Shown in pieces: positions 1 to 11,670 of a stretch of DNA of 64,000 nt. Each line of letters begins with the position of its first letter. The first letter of the stretch is position 1. This DNA comes from Pelobates cultripes. Its lineage: Eukaryota; Chordata; Amphibia; Anura; Pelobatidae. The notes under the pieces were generated by a model, which did no database searches, was not told where the DNA came from, and saw nothing but the letters and a program-made list of their open reading frames with translations. The translations under genes were made by a program, and so were the position numbers. The stretch is from assembly GCA_933207985.1 (NCBI GenBank), contig OW240913.1:274709083-274773082 (forward strand). Reading direction: 5' to 3'.

Positions 1-1
1 A

Positions 2-511
2 CACCAAGGATTCGTTAATTAGGGTTTTAACAGGTTTAACAATTGCTGGCGCACTGAGCTTCAACAGCATTGCTTGGATTTGATCAGGTCCAGACTGGTT
101 TTTCATTTTTAGATTATTAAGGTGTTTCTTAATGACACTAATAGGTACAGGTCTAGAAATGAACTTGTCAATATTGGGTCTTTGCAAATTTAGTGGGGCC
201 TGATCCACATTTGTAGTTTCAGGATGTGTGTCATTTATTAGCTTAGCAATCAGGGTAGTGGAGCATCTGACAAAATGATTGTTAAAGGCATTTGCTACAT
301 GTAAGGGAAGTTTCAGGGTTTGGTTATCCACTTTGACAGGGGAGGGTTGGGAGTGGATTGGGGGAGTTTGTAATTTATTTATGACTTTCCAAAAATTTCT
401 AGGGTTTGATATGTTATTGTTCAGATTTTCACAGAAATATTGGGCCTTGGCCAATTTTGTTTGTTTTGTGCATAAAATGTGATGGTCATAGCTACATATC
501 ATGGAACCATT
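2..511 (-). mobile_element. LINE reverse transcriptase fragment, N-terminal part
   Basis: Read on the minus strand, this stretch is open from about 511 to the window edge and resembles the linker and fingers region of a non-LTR retrotransposon reverse transcriptase. The visible landmarks are a segment reading FWKVINKLQ, an 'ANAFNNHF' segment and a 'KMKNQSGPDQI' segment, matching the spacing of the family's usual 'FW..I..L', 'A..FN.HF' and 'K...SPGPD.I' landmarks. The canonical SPGPD appears here as SGPD with Gln in front. No start codon or 5' end is visible and the catalytic palm lies beyond the left edge, so this is a partial copy. The clade is probably L2/CR1/Rex-like but cannot be fixed from this piece. 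Confidence 0.75.
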
Positions 512-1332
512 AGACAGTTTAAATAAAATAATTTTAAGCATCTGTACAGAGATGTATTTCACAGCTAAAGATGTTGAGTAAATAGTCACAGGTAGAGATT
601 TCCTTAGAAGCACCGTGGGAAATATCCTGGTGGTAAAGGAAGGGTTTGACAAGAAATGCAGAGAGCTTTTGAAAATGGGAAGAGTTGTGGAAGGCTTTGA
701 AAGTTAAGCATGACATTTTAATATTATCAGGATGACAGAACACCTGTAAATAATTCTGGATGGAATGTTGACGTTATCAGTGTGATAGGAGAAGCGGTAT
801 GAGGTAATTACGCAAAACTGATATTTGTGGGATGTCATCATAAGGTAAAAAAAAGTGTATTAAGGAAGGAAACTATATGAATAATTATAGTTATTACTAG
901 AGCAAATTGAGGGCTCTACTAGGAAATCATATTATATGTTTCATATAAGTGTTCAATTTCACACTCCCACTATGCTATGTGGCTATGGTCTTTCATTGTC
1001 CCACTGTGCATGGACAACACTGGAATATCTTCTGGAAGTGCTTTCATAATCCAACATGCAAGACACCTTCATCTATACACCTTCATGATAGCCCAGCAAC
1101 CTCTGATACCACTTACATACCTCCCAGTGATGACAGGTATTGAGATTGACATTGAGGCTTTCCAAGTATTATGGTGCCAAAGCCAAGTTAGCAGTGTAAA
1201 AGGCCACTTGAGCAGAACTTCCTGGACAGACCGCTGCTGTATTATGAAGATCATTGGCTATTTTAAAGCCCCTCTTTAATCTATTAATTTATACAAGAAT
1301 GGAGAAAACCTAATAGTGGTGCAGACCATTCC
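512..1332. other. Unassigned intergenic DNA
   Basis: AT-rich sequence with no gene I recognise. Short open frames at 949-1279 on both strands have no family motifs and no codon signature I can defend. Confidence 0.5.
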
Positions 1333-1536
1333 TTAACCAATTAAAAACACATTTTATTAACTCACATGTACAATGAACTCTCAAGTATGCCAAGTTATTG
1401 GGGGCCTCCCCAGTCCAACAACAAGATGCTTTGTCTTACACGTTGTGTCCGAAAACGACTTTTCCTATGGCATTAACTTATGCTTCAAGATTTCTTCTTA
1501 AATGTGAGTTAATGAAATTTGTTTTTAATTGGTTAA
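1333..1536. mobile_element. MITE with 35-bp terminal inverted repeats and TTAA ends
   Basis: Positions 1333-1367 and 1502-1536 are inverted copies of each other, differing at only a couple of bases, around a 134-bp core with no coding capacity. Both ends sit at TTAA, the target duplicated by piggyBac and Kolobok/T2 transposases. It is a nonautonomous DNA element. The superfamily is inferred from the TTAA ends only. Confidence 0.75.
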
Positions 1537-2889
1537 AATTGTCAGCACTATTATGCTTTCTTTAGAAGTATATGCCATGTTTTCATTTTCAGAGGAACTT
1601 TTAAGTGTAATCTCAACATTCTCTGCTGCTCACATATAAGCATGCTCTTCTACTGTGGATATTTTGAAAAAGACAATAGTTTTCAGCTAGTGTCTCATTG
1701 AACACCACAGGCTATCGAGACAAGTTTTTATTATAAATTTAAAAAAAGTATTGGCTTTGTTTTAAGCAGAGTAAAATCATTCTGGGCTTAGAAATAGTAG
1801 AAAAAAAGAACAGTTGCTTCACATTATTCTGTTTGTTTTCTCCTAGTTCCCAATATTCTAACAATGGATCTCTCCCAAATGCACTTGTTCTGCGTCTACC
1901 CTCCGAACCAGTAAATTCCATATCATTACTTCTATGGCCGTAGGGAATGTTATAATAGTTGGACAACTGTGTTACTGCACAGATGAATCACAATCCCTAC
2001 AAACTCTAAACAAAGTCTTGACAAACCTCAGGCACCAGGGACCTATGGCTCCAAAAAGTATTATTACCAGTAACTAACTTTCTGGACTATTTTATATAAA
2101 ACTCAATGCATGTACTTTCCCCAGGCACAAGCACAACCGAATCTAACTCACATAGAAGCTGTATTTCGGATTTATGAATATGCATCTTTACTGCAAATAG
2201 TTCCATGGCGGATTTGACCACTCGGGCACATCGGTCATGGACCGAGACAGCAGGGGCCCGGCTGCACAGCCATGCTCCAGCTGGAGAAATTAGAGATATG
2301 GGTTGTTAAGCCCACAACTACAAAATATTAAAAACTTTTGCAAAATTGAAGGTGTGTATTTACTTAACTATGAGTAAGTTGTGCTAAGTTCCATTACAGG
2401 TTGATGGTTTAATAGATGAAAATCCAGTGATTTTTTTTTTATCTCCTAATTTATTTTCCTCTGATTCTTCAAGGGTTCTTGAAGTCTAGAACCCTCCCTG
2501 GGGCATCACCATCCCGACTACAGAGTTTGAGGCCATAGATTGATTGCTCTTTTCTATATCTTAATGGAGAAGAATAGGGCCTCTGAAAATGTGCAGATGA
2601 ACAACTTAAACTACCACTGAATAATCTAGTTAGAAATTCCAGTAGACACACTGCAGGGTGAAGCAATAAAACCAAAGACCAGTAAGGGAGGAGAAACTAT
2701 TATTATTTGTTTCCCCATGAAAATCCTTGTTGTCAGCAAGAGATTTAGTGTTGTTTTTTAATATACCCCCAAAGAAAACATGCAGAGAAAAAAAATACTT
2801 GTGTATATCTACTATTATTATTATTATTACTGGTAATAGTGCTTTTCAGTATTATCAAAGGGGGGGATTTAACAATAAATGAGAGAATT
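1537..2889. other. Unassigned intergenic DNA with a short ATT repeat
   Basis: No gene or repeat family recognised apart from a short ATT trinucleotide run near 2812-2828. Confidence 0.45.
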
Positions 2890-3545
2890 ACAAAAATGTA
2901 CAGGAACGATAGGTTGACGAGGGCCTTGCTCAAATGAGCTTACAGTCTATAGGAGGTGGGCCGTAAAACACATTAGGACAGGAAATAAAAATCAAACAAG
3001 GTGGGAGTGAAGCAGAGCAAGGGACAGGTGTGTGAGGTAGAGGTTACTCTGGGAGGCCATAAGCTTTCCTAATGTGATGTGCTTTGAGGCACTTTCAAAT
3101 GATTGAAGACTAGGGGAGAGCTTGGTGGTCTATTCCAAAGGAAAGGAGCCACCCGTGAGAAGTCCTGCAAGCGTGAGTTGGCCGTACAGATGCGAGCAGC
3201 AGACAGGAGAAGGTCATGGGCAGAGCGGAGAGACCGAAAAGGGGCATACAGTGAAGAGATATAGGAGGGGCTAGAAATGGTCAGTGCTTTATAGGTATGG
3301 GTTAGTACCTTGAATTGACTCCTATAAGATACAGGACAGACAGAGGGGAGAGGTGTGAGAGGAGCGATAGGAGAGGAAAATCATTCTGGCAGTAGCATTC
3401 ATTACAGACTGTAGCGGGGCAATACGACTTGTGGGAAGACCTATTAGGAGAGAGTTACAATAATCCATGTAAGAGATTTCTAGGTATCTTGCGTAAGAAA
3501 GGGGCGGATACAGGCTATGTTTTTAAGGTGGAATTTACAGGATTT
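2890..3545 (-). mobile_element. Degenerate LINE 3' end (RT C-terminal region plus 3' UTR), L2/CR1-like
   Basis: On the minus strand the sequence carries pieces typical of the end of an L2/CR1-like LINE ORF2: a 'FHLKNIA.IRPFLTQD' start near 3535-3480, and further down the stretch encoding the LQDFSR-like thumb region, then a T-rich 3' UTR. The reading frame is broken by several frameshifts and at least one internal deletion near 3480, so it is a fossil. Together with the tail at 4381-4459 it points to the same LINE group being common in this genome. Clade assignment is by memory of the pattern, not by alignment. Confidence 0.65.
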
Positions 3546-4305
3546 ACTAAACTACTAAATAGATAAGTAATTCATTCAGTTGATTGTTCTTAGAGGCACA
3601 ACATTCCAGGAGTTACACATCTGTTTCAAATGAATATGAAGTAAAATTGTTCCTACATTAAAAGTAAGAGACTGGTTAGCAGGCACATAAAACAATGGAA
3701 ATATTTCATTTTAATATTTTTATATATGGGTACATGTTTTCATATATGATTTTTTATTTTATTTTAACATTTATTATTAATTATTTTAAAAGTTTACCCA
3801 ATTAAATTAAATCATTTGAAATGTTTATTTGAAAATATTCAGTAGAGGCAGAAGTCACTAATAGAATTAGAAGTTAGGTAAAATCTACCTACTCCACTAA
3901 AAAAACCTGAATTCCACTGAGAGACTTTATATAAATATTAGGCTAATACATTTTTTGTGTGACCTTTTAAAATCTCCCTAAAGAGAATTAAAAGTCTCAC
4001 TTTTGCTATCTGCAGATGAACCTCTGATATTTTAGGAGATTTATTCAGTGTAACCATAATAATGTGTGAAACCTGCCTCTTTCGTTCCAGTGCATTTGTG
4101 ATTGAAAGTTATATTGACGTTCTCTAGTAACTTTTTAGGACTTGACTTGCTGACTTGTGGTGATAAGGGATTACAGAGTTCAGAAGAAGAATTAAAAAGG
4201 AAAATGCAAGAAACAAAATGGGTAGAGGACTTTGCAATCACATCAACAGTCCAAGAGATAATTTTTCTTAGCAGTCCTTATTCTTTGTAGCCTAACATAA
4301 TATGT
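3546..4305. other. AT-rich unassigned DNA
   Basis: Very AT-rich, especially 3690-3840. No gene, RNA or repeat family recognised. Confidence 0.45.
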
Positions 4306-4380
4306 TTAAGGAACACTCCAGACGCATGTAAGACCCTCAAGCCCCTCTGTTCCTCTGCGTCCAACTCGTCTGGTTTCAAA
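4306..4380. mobile_element. T2-like MITE end fragment
   Basis: Begins with TTAAGGAACACTCCAGA, the terminal pattern of the MITE family found about a dozen times in this window. The other end is missing, apparently replaced by the adjoining LINE tail. Confidence 0.5.
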
Positions 4381-4459
4381 TACGTGTCTGTTAGTCCACC
4401 CATTGTACAGCGCTGCAGGATTTGTTGCCATTTTATAAATAATAATAATAATAATAACA
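4381..4459 (+). mobile_element. LINE 3' tail with ATA microsatellite
   Basis: A 'TTGTACAGCGCTGCAGG' block followed by a 'TTTATAAATAATAATAATA' run is the usual 3' terminus of L2/CR1-type LINEs and related SINEs in frogs. Only the tail is present (5'-truncated). Confidence 0.6.
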
Positions 4460-4889
4460 AAGCACTTCAGTTTCAGTCATTTTTTCTAACAGTCTATAAA
4501 AGTGAACATTTGAGTAGAAATCCAATATAACTTTTGTCACTGAGGGCATAAACACCTCCCTGACTGTTTCTTCTGCTATAGCCCATTAAGAAACCTTGGA
4601 AAGCTGTGAATCGCGTGCACATGTGGACTCTTGTCGAGCACAGATTAGTGTATTCCCCAGTGCAGACTGAAAGCCTGTGCCAGGAAAAAAAGTGTAGGGC
4701 TTGCAAACATTGTTCATGTCAGGACCAGTGCTGGCCCGTCCATACGTCCTGTTGGGGCCATGGTCCCAAGTGCCCCTTTCACAGGGGCAGCATTTTGCAT
4801 TTTCAGTAGAATTTGGGGAAACTACTTGAAGCATTCCTTGTGTTGAGCTATTTCAATTGCTTTTGTTTGATTTGTTATTTGCAATTATC

Positions 4890-5410
4890 TGTCAGGATTA
4901 CAAGTTGATCCAGCACGTAGAAATGTATCAAACCTAGGACTAACAGGTAACATCTTACCGGGCCTTAGGATGGCTGAACTTAACGTACCAGAGAATAGTC
5001 AGAATACTTGCAGAGGTCGGGGACACAGAATGAAACACAACGATGAGGGAAAGCCAAAAGTCAAGGATACCAGAATACAGGTAAGTCAAACGAAGCCAAA
5101 GTCAATAACCAGAAATAAACGCTCAGAAATACAATCTCGGACAACCACTAGGGAAACCACCACAGGGCAATGAGGAAAAATGTTTAAATAAGCCCTTTAC
5201 AAATCTGATTGGCCAAAAATCGGGATTTGACCCCAGAATGCGGGCGCACTTCTCCTGCGTGACGTTACACGTACGCCGACGTCGTCATTAACGTGTGCGG
5301 ACATGGGGCTATAATTTGGCGTGGATCCGCAGCAGCCGGCGCCCATCAACATGTTGCAGAAGTCAGGTACACAGACGCATGCCTGCTGAGCACAAATACC
5401 GCAAGATGAG
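4890..5410 (-). mobile_element. Solo LTR, family shared with 11777-12204
   Basis: Starts TGTCAGGATTACA and aligns along most of its length with the reverse complement of 11777-12204: shared blocks include CAGCACGTAGAA, TAACGTACCA, TCTCGGACAACCAC and TGCTGAGCACAAA. This identifies a dispersed LTR family with inverted TGTCAGGA/TCCTGACA termini. Coding orientation is taken from the second copy, whose TCCTGACA end is followed by a TTGG that may be a primer site, which makes this copy minus-strand. No internal retroelement sequence adjoins it. The right edge is approximate and the GC-rich, CpG-rich block 5220-5345 is specific to this copy. Confidence 0.65.
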
Positions 5411-6128
5411 GGTGAATATGTTACAATATCTAAGTCTGTAAAATTTGACAAATAAATCTGATTTTCAATGGGGGTTGAATAATTTTTATTACAACTGTAT
5501 TAGTTAGCTAATGGCAACCAGTCAGCCACAAGCTACAGCAGCCCACTGACATATTTTCCCTTTGTGCCAGTCTGACCCTGACTATCCCCACTCAAGAAGC
5601 ATCAATATTTAATAAATTATATAGAGGTAGTTACACAAAGTATCACATCCACAGCTAAGACCTCCAAAGCTCAAAGTCAGATTTAAGCTAGTCAAGCTCC
5701 AAGTTTTCAGACACATCCATTTGAGACAAAGATCTATATGCCATGGAGATAGATTTGTGCTGAAGCTCTGAGAGCCTTAGATTTGTTAGTGAGAAAATAG
5801 AATGTTCATGCAGTTATAGCAACAATTTTGGGTATCCATTTTCAAGCCTTTAGTCAAAAATCAGAGTTACCTCTAGCACCCTAATCCTTGGAGGATATGG
5901 AATGAGGCACTCAGATTTCCTTGCAGTAATGTCCCAAGATATGATGTTTGGCCCTGACTACCAGGTATAACATAGATTTTTGTTAAACCATTTTCAAGTT
6001 TTATATATTTATTAAAAAAATAAAAATAATCATGCAGCTAAAATAATCAGAACTAATTTTCCACTTTAAAAGGTTGCACAGCCCATCCATTGAGAAGAAT
6101 GTTTTAGAAAGGTCCCTACTTTCTAAAG
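5411..6128. other. Unassigned intergenic DNA
   Basis: No gene, RNA or repeat recognised. Confidence 0.45.
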
Positions 6129-6263
6129 CAGGGGTTAGGCAACCTTAAGCACCCCATATTTTTTGGAATACATCACTCCTGATGCTTTGCCAGCATTGTG
6201 GCTGTAAGATCATTATCAGATGTAGTCCACAAAATCTGGAGTGCCGAAAGTTGTCTATCCCTG
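6129..6263. mobile_element. Short hAT-type MITE
   Basis: Begins CAGGGGTTAGGCAACCTT and ends with the imperfect inverse, AAGTTGTCTATCCCTG, with inverted similarity reaching about 50 bp inward, including the 'TGTAGTCCACAA' block common in frog and other vertebrate repeats. The flanking octamers ttctaaag and ttataatg match at 6 of 8 positions, consistent with an old 8-bp hAT target duplication. Confidence 0.7.
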
Positions 6264-8042
6264 TTATAATGCATTCTACACAATGGATGGTAAGTTGATA
6301 GAATGAGAGCAGCATCAGACAGCCTATCGCCATCGCCTAAGGGAAAAGCTTCTGTAGTAGTGCTGGGGCTGGAGGAGGAGGCAAAGCAGATAAAAGATAT
6401 GAAGACAACTTTTGGATTAACACACTCAAAAACAGATTAACCCCATAAAGTATAACATCTCCCAGAAACTCAAGATCCCATAACATCTTGATGAAGCATT
6501 TATAGGGCTTGAAGTTGTTCTTTAAAGTCTGCTTCTAGTCAGTGTGATGGTTATTGTGAATGGTCAATGAACATACATAAATTCACTCCTAACATGCACT
6601 GGCATTTACTTATGGGAAATGTTTGAGATCTATACTAGTTAGACAGGCAGTTGCATCATAAAAAGTGGAGCTTGAATACACGAGCAATAAACACTAGAGC
6701 GGTGAATACAGAAAAATCAGAAGTTATGCATGCAGGCCAAAGGAGCCCTATCTGCCCTAAAGGCAATACCTTCTTCTTCTCCTATACCCACATTCCATGG
6801 AGAATGAGTCCCCAGGGTTGTGTGACTCCAGATGATTCCTAAGATGAACCAAAATTCAGCTACCAGCATCTCATGCAAAGATCAACAGCTCTATATCATA
6901 TCATATAGCCAGCCAAGATTAAGACAGGTAGTTTTAGATTAAATTAGTTAAAACAACATGAAGTCAGGGCCGGTAGCTCCGAATCAGTATGACTGGAGCA
7001 TGTCAAAGTAAATTATTAAGAGAACATGTCCACCCATCTATAAGAAAGAGTGCATGCTGTTCTTTATATGTGATCAGATACTTCACAAAAGAAACCTGGA
7101 AAAGGAGCAGCAAGTGTGCGAGGTTTAAGTCCTAAAAGTCAATACAATCCTGAATACAATCCTGAACACAAGCACGATCAGACTGACTCACTGCCTAAAA
7201 ATAAAACTCCAGGCAGACAGTGGCCAAGGAGAGGTCAATAGATTAGCCAGTGGTCAAAACTTCTTACTTTGCAATATTCACAATAATAAAAAAACAAATA
7301 AAACAGACCTTTCCAAAATGGTGCCTTGATATAAAAAGAACAAACACAAATATATAAAACAGAAACGAGAATATTCTAGGTATATTTATACTGATAACTA
7401 CCCAGATGGTAATCTTTAAGAACCAACAAAAACTATTAACTAACAGTATATCCTCGGTCGTCAGTGCTTAGAACAGTTGTATATATTCATTAATAATATA
7501 ATACGTACACTTTGCATGGCATCAAGAGGATTGGCACCCAGTACCACAATGTTACGTCCATAGGATTAGCATTGTTCCTACGTTATGTTTTTGCATATAA
7601 GATACTCGCTAGGTGCAGCACTTGAGACAAAGTTTTTACTAATAAAAGGAAGGTGAGGTATAAAATATAAAAAGTGATAAATAGAAATAACACTAAACTT
7701 AGCAGCAAAGTGTTCATCATAAATATCCATATAGGTGTGGATTCTACTGCTATTGCAATGTATTTTATGAGCAGAAATAAAAAAATTTTAATCTGTTTTT
7801 TTAATTTTTATTTTTTGTATTAATTTTCTTAAAAGTATGGCTCAGTTCTAAGACAGAAAATTCTTATAATACAAACTATACAAATTATTATGCAAATTAT
7901 ATTTTTCTCATTTACCTAATTGATGTAAATAACAGTCAGCATAATTCTCATGTTATCAACTATTATGAATACAATTCAAATTTTATTGGACAAACCTCCT
8001 AATGATAACAGTATTTTTTTTAAACATAAAAAACTTACAATG
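6264..8042. other. Unassigned AT-rich DNA
   Basis: No gene or element that I can support; 7760-7970 is notably AT-rich. Confidence 0.45.
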
Positions 8043-8545
8043 AGGGGGGGCTGACTGCCATACAGACAAGTCGCACATGGAGATAGCTCCTGACAAAACC
8101 CACTAAAACCACAAAAATAACGACTTACCACTCGAGAAACCAAGCAAAAACTCTGCCAGAGTAACTCTACACACACGAGTCTGACCCTGACTATGGGCAC
8201 TGGCCCACACATGACAGCGAAACCACCAAACCAGGCCTCCACACAAGCCACTCACCTGATCCGGGATCCGGTGCACAGCACAGCTTGTATCAACCCCTCA
8301 ACGCCACAGCTGCAAATCGAGGAGGCGCAAAGCTGCACACCATGCTAAATGCAGAGGGAGCTGAGTCCCGGTCCAGGAGCGCCCCTGCAGAGACAAACAC
8401 CGCAAGCAAGAAACAAGTCACTGCACTGGGCATAGGCTAAAAGTACTACCTCTGTGCCTCATAAGCGGGCATGCCTCAATGGGGACAGTCAGCAGTCACT
8501 AGTCTATCCTGTCACCCCCCATCCTGATGAACAGTACAGGACTTA
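8043..8545. repeat. GC-richer block, probably an unassigned interspersed repeat
   Basis: Base composition changes abruptly after a run of seven G at 8044 and returns to AT-rich after 8545. No open frame, motif or terminal repeat identifies it; a LINE 5' UTR is one possibility. The junction 'aaacttacaatg' at its left edge recurs at 9908-9919 beside the Tc1 element, so both may abut pieces of one older repeat. Confidence 0.35.
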
Positions 8546-8555
8546 CGTTTACTTT

Positions 8556-8667
8556 TCTGTTTTTATCAAACGCACTTATTAACAAGCGTAATAGTTCAAG
8601 CGTATCTGTTCTTAAGCATAATCGTTACCAAGCCTATTTGTTACCAAGCATATTCATTATCAAGGGG
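8556..8667. repeat. 16-bp minisatellite, left part
   Basis: Imperfect tandem copies of a 16-bp motif of the form TTACCAAGCATATTCA / TTATCAAGCGTAGTTG. The array resumes at 9497, so this is the left remnant of one array split by the insertion between them. Confidence 0.75.
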
Positions 8668-9496
8668 AAACCAACATAAGGAGAGCTACACTGTATAAGA
8701 AATGAGGAAGGGAGGCCTTACCTTTAATCAATCTAAGGATAAAAAGGGATATGCAAACAAAAAGTATAACTTGAAAAAAAAGGGAGATCTACAAACAGTG
8801 CCCAGGGGATCAATTGCCTGGAGTACTAGCTAGCATCTAAGTTCCAGTTCCCCTAGTGTCCGACTGACAGGAAGGTAGTGTAAATGAGGTTAGGGAGAGA
8901 GAAGAGGCACAGAGTCCCCAGAGAACAAGGGACCAGGTAATTAGGTCTAAACGCAGATGAAAAGCCTCACACACAAAATAAATAATTAAATAAATCTCTC
9001 AATTCACCCTAAAAGTTACCTCAACACCGTAGTCTAACCACTAGTGTCTACCTGAACCAACTCTCCCTACTAAAGTTATAAATAAATAAACACCTAAAAA
9101 TCAATAACCATAGTGGTAACAAAAATAAAAAAGTGCTACCAAGTGCAGAGATTAAAGAAAAAGAAAACGCTTGACGCGCGTTTCGGCATGTTCAAAACGC
9201 AGTCGTCAGGAGCCTGTGAGACTTTTTGTTTGCATATCCCTTTTTATCCTTAAATTGATTAAAGGTAGGGCCTCCCTTCCTCATTTCTTATACAGTGGAG
9301 CTCTCCTGATGTTGGTTTCCCCTTGTGGGACTCTACACATCACCTACTCCTATTGCCTACATATTTTGGAGGGTTGCCCCCTCATTGGAGCTCCCTATTA
9401 GGTGGTTACAGTGGTGCAGCTCATGAGCCCTTGACTTGTATCCGGACTCCTGACCTGCACTCTGTTTACTTTATTTCTCCATTTTGTGTTTCATAT
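8666..9496. mobile_element. Foldback-containing insertion splitting the minisatellite
   Basis: Positions 8667-8763 and 9221-9325 are near-identical inverted repeats of about 100 bp separated by about 460 bp. The whole block interrupts the 16-bp minisatellite, with TTATCAAG on both sides of the insertion, although the array itself contains that octamer, so a target duplication cannot be proved. It has no coding capacity and carries a hammerhead-like motif near its right arm. Confidence 0.6.
9171..9215 (-). ncRNA. Hammerhead-ribozyme-like motif (degenerate)
   Basis: On the minus strand, CTGACGA (9203-9209) is followed after 18 nt by GAAAC (9180-9184), CGCG and GTC, the order of the hammerhead core CUGANGA, stem II, GAAA, stem III, UH. 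Stem I can pair only over 3 bp (GCU with AGC) next to a C/A mismatch, and stem II is displaced by two bases, so activity is doubtful. Such motifs are known in Penelope-like elements and retrozymes. Confidence 0.4.
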
Positions 9497-9770
9497 TGAT
9501 TATCAAGTGTAGCTGTTACCAAGCATATTCATTATCAAGTGTAGTTGTTACCAAGCATATTCATTATCAAGCGTAGTTGTTATCAAGCATATGCTTTACC
9601 AAGCGTAGTTGTTACCAAGCATATTCATTATCAAGCGTAGTTGTTATCAAGCATATGCTTTACCAAGCGTTGTTGTTACCAAGCATATTCATTATCACGC
9701 GTATTTGTCACCAAGAATGTCTATCATCAAGTGTATATGTTATCAATTGTATGCATTATCAAATCTTACC
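9497..9770. repeat. 16-bp minisatellite, right part
   Basis: About 17 imperfect copies of the 16-bp unit, alternating as a 32-bp dimer (ttaccaagcatattca then ttatcaagcgtagttg). The Ser/Tyr/Ile-rich open frames across it are by-products of the repeat. Confidence 0.85.
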
Positions 9771-9918
9771 ATTACAAAAACAAAATGTGCTGAACTATCT
9801 AATGCCCTATATTGTTAAACAATGTATGCTGATTCTCGTGCCACTGCTGTTGGGGCAGTGCAAGAGTTTGTGTAACCTTAAAGCACAACAAAAATAAAGA
9901 ATAAAAAAACTTACAATG

Positions 9919-11333
9919 CACTGTTCCAAATTATTACGCACAGTAAGTTTCAAAACACTTTATAGCTTGTAAAGAACTGAAAATTGTCATTTGTTGTGTT
10001 TGCAGCATATTTACTTAAATCAAAAGCTATTTCAATCAAACTTATAACAACGTTTTAACTTTTTCATTAAACATTTTAACAGGTCACGTTACATTTTAAC
10101 ATAGGACCCCTTATTTAATAGCAGCTTCACAAGTCTTGCATCCATTGAACTTGTGAGTTTTTGGACAGTTTCTGCTTGAATTTGTTTGCAAGATGTCAGA
10201 ATAGCCTCCCAGAGCTGCTGTTTGGATGTAAACTGCCTCCCACCCTCATAGATCTTTTGCTTGAGGATGCTCCAAAGATTCTCAATAGGATTGAGGTCAG
10301 GGGAGGATGGAGGCCACTCCATGACTTTCTCTCCTTTTATCCCCATAGCAGTCATTGATGCAGAGCTATTCTTTGCAGCATGAGATGGTGCATTGTCATG
10401 CATGAAGATTATTTTATTACGGAAAGCATAGTTCTTACTTCTGTACCAGGGAAGAAGGTGGTCAGTCAGAAATTCCACATACTTTGCAGAGGTCATCTTT
10501 AAACCTTCAGGGATCCTAAAGGGGCCGGACAGCTCTCTTCCTATGATTCCGGCCCAAAACATGACTCCACCATCGCCTTGCTGATGTTGCAGCCTTGTTG
10601 GAACAGGGTGGCCGTCCACCAACCATCCACTACTCCATCCATCTGGACCATCCAGGGTTGTACAGCACTCATCAGTGAACAGGACTGTTTGAAAATTAGT
10701 CTTTATGTATTTTTCTGCCCAATGCAGCCGTTTCTGCTTGTGAGCATTGGTTAGTGGTGGCCGAATAGAAGGTGTATGCACAGTTGCAAGACTCTGGAGG
10801 ACTCTACACCTTGATGTCCGTGGGACTTCAGAGGCACCAGCAGCTTCAAATATCTGTTTGCTGCAACAATGTAATGGTATTTTAGCAGCTGCTCCCTTGA
10901 TCCGATGCATGGATCTGGCAGAAATATTCCTCAATGTGCCTTTACCTGCACGAACCCGTCTGTGCTCTGAATCAGCCACAAATCTCTTAATAGTGCGATG
11001 ATCACGCTTAAGTTTTCGGGAAATATCTAATGTTTTCATACCTCATCCAAGGCATTGAACTAGTTCACTCTTTTCGGCAGCAGAGAGATCCTTTTTCTTC
11101 CCCATATTGCATGAAAATGGTGCTCTGCTTAATAATGTAGAACACCCTCCTTTAGTGGTTTTTCCTTAAATTGGGCTCACCTGGCAATCTAATTATCACA
11201 AGTGTCAGAGATTGTTTTCAGTGATCAAAAGAGCCCTGAAACACAATGCCATCCATGAGTTAAACTGAAAAACAAAATATTTAATCTTTGTGACACTTAA
11301 ATAGAATTTGCATAATAATTTGGAACAGGGTGT
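9919..11333 (-). mobile_element. Tc1/mariner element with DD37E transposase
   Basis: The ends carry short inverted repeats: CTGTTCCAAATTATTACGCA at 9921-9940 and its inverse at 11309-11328 with one mismatch. TA lies close to both outer edges, as expected for Tc1/mariner target duplication, although the left edge has 2-3 extra bases, so the exact left border is uncertain. A single transposase gene fills the inside. The element abuts the 16-bp minisatellite region on its left. Confidence 0.85.
10089..11105 (-). pseudogene. Tc1/mariner transposase, one in-frame stop
   Basis: A 338-codon frame beginning at the ATG at 11103-11105, whose product starts MGKKKDLS. It would cut and paste the element by binding its ends with N-terminal helix-turn-helix domains and cleaving with a DDE catalytic domain. 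The catalytic residues are visible in LFTDE, MHDNAPSH and SPDLNPIENLW; I count 37 residues between the second Asp and the Glu, giving DD37E instead of the DD34E of classical Tc1. A single TGA at codon 21 interrupts the frame; downstream of it 316 codons remain open from an internal Met. Length is normal for the family (about 340 aa). With one stop and well-kept ends it is a fairly recent but probably dead copy, unless the internal Met yields a product lacking part of the first DNA-binding helix. Confidence 0.9.
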
Positions 11334-11629
11334 ATATATCAAGGTCTGTGGTACTTCATACAACTTACACAGAAGCGATGTATAGCTTGAAATAGAATTT
11401 ATTCACAAATTTAAATAACACAGGATGGAAAACGCATTCCTCTATTATCTCCATTTATCCAGTCCTTGGCTCCAGTCAGAGTATATCTTTTGGCATCGTT
11501 TTTTTAGCCAAATTTCCCTTTGATTTTATGACCGAATCGAATGGTGTCTCACCGAATTTCCACTGAATTTCTTCTGAAATCCCAGCCGTGCTTCCTGCGG
11601 TTGTAAGTTGAAGTGTTCTGACGTGTGTG

Positions 11630-11670
11630 CATGATGACGCGTTTCACCGTCACACCACTTCTTCAGATCT
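11630..11670 (-). ncRNA. Hammerhead-ribozyme-like motif (degenerate)
   Basis: On the minus strand GAT, CTGAAGA (11660-11666), 14 nt, GAAAC (11641-11645), GCG, TC, ATC. Stem I can form GAU/AUC directly flanking the core, as in a type I hammerhead. The stem II interval does not pair well, so the copy looks decayed. It lies just upstream of the plus-strand LTR at 11777. Confidence 0.4.

Noticed and set aside
977..1279. 100-codon frame
   Set aside because: No motif, no splice or codon evidence, and open frames on both strands at the same place.
9497..9770. CRISPR-like array
   Set aside because: Units are contiguous with no spacers, and the genome is vertebrate.
9577..9897. 106-codon Ser/Tyr/Ile-rich frame
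   Set aside because: Product of the 16-bp minisatellite.
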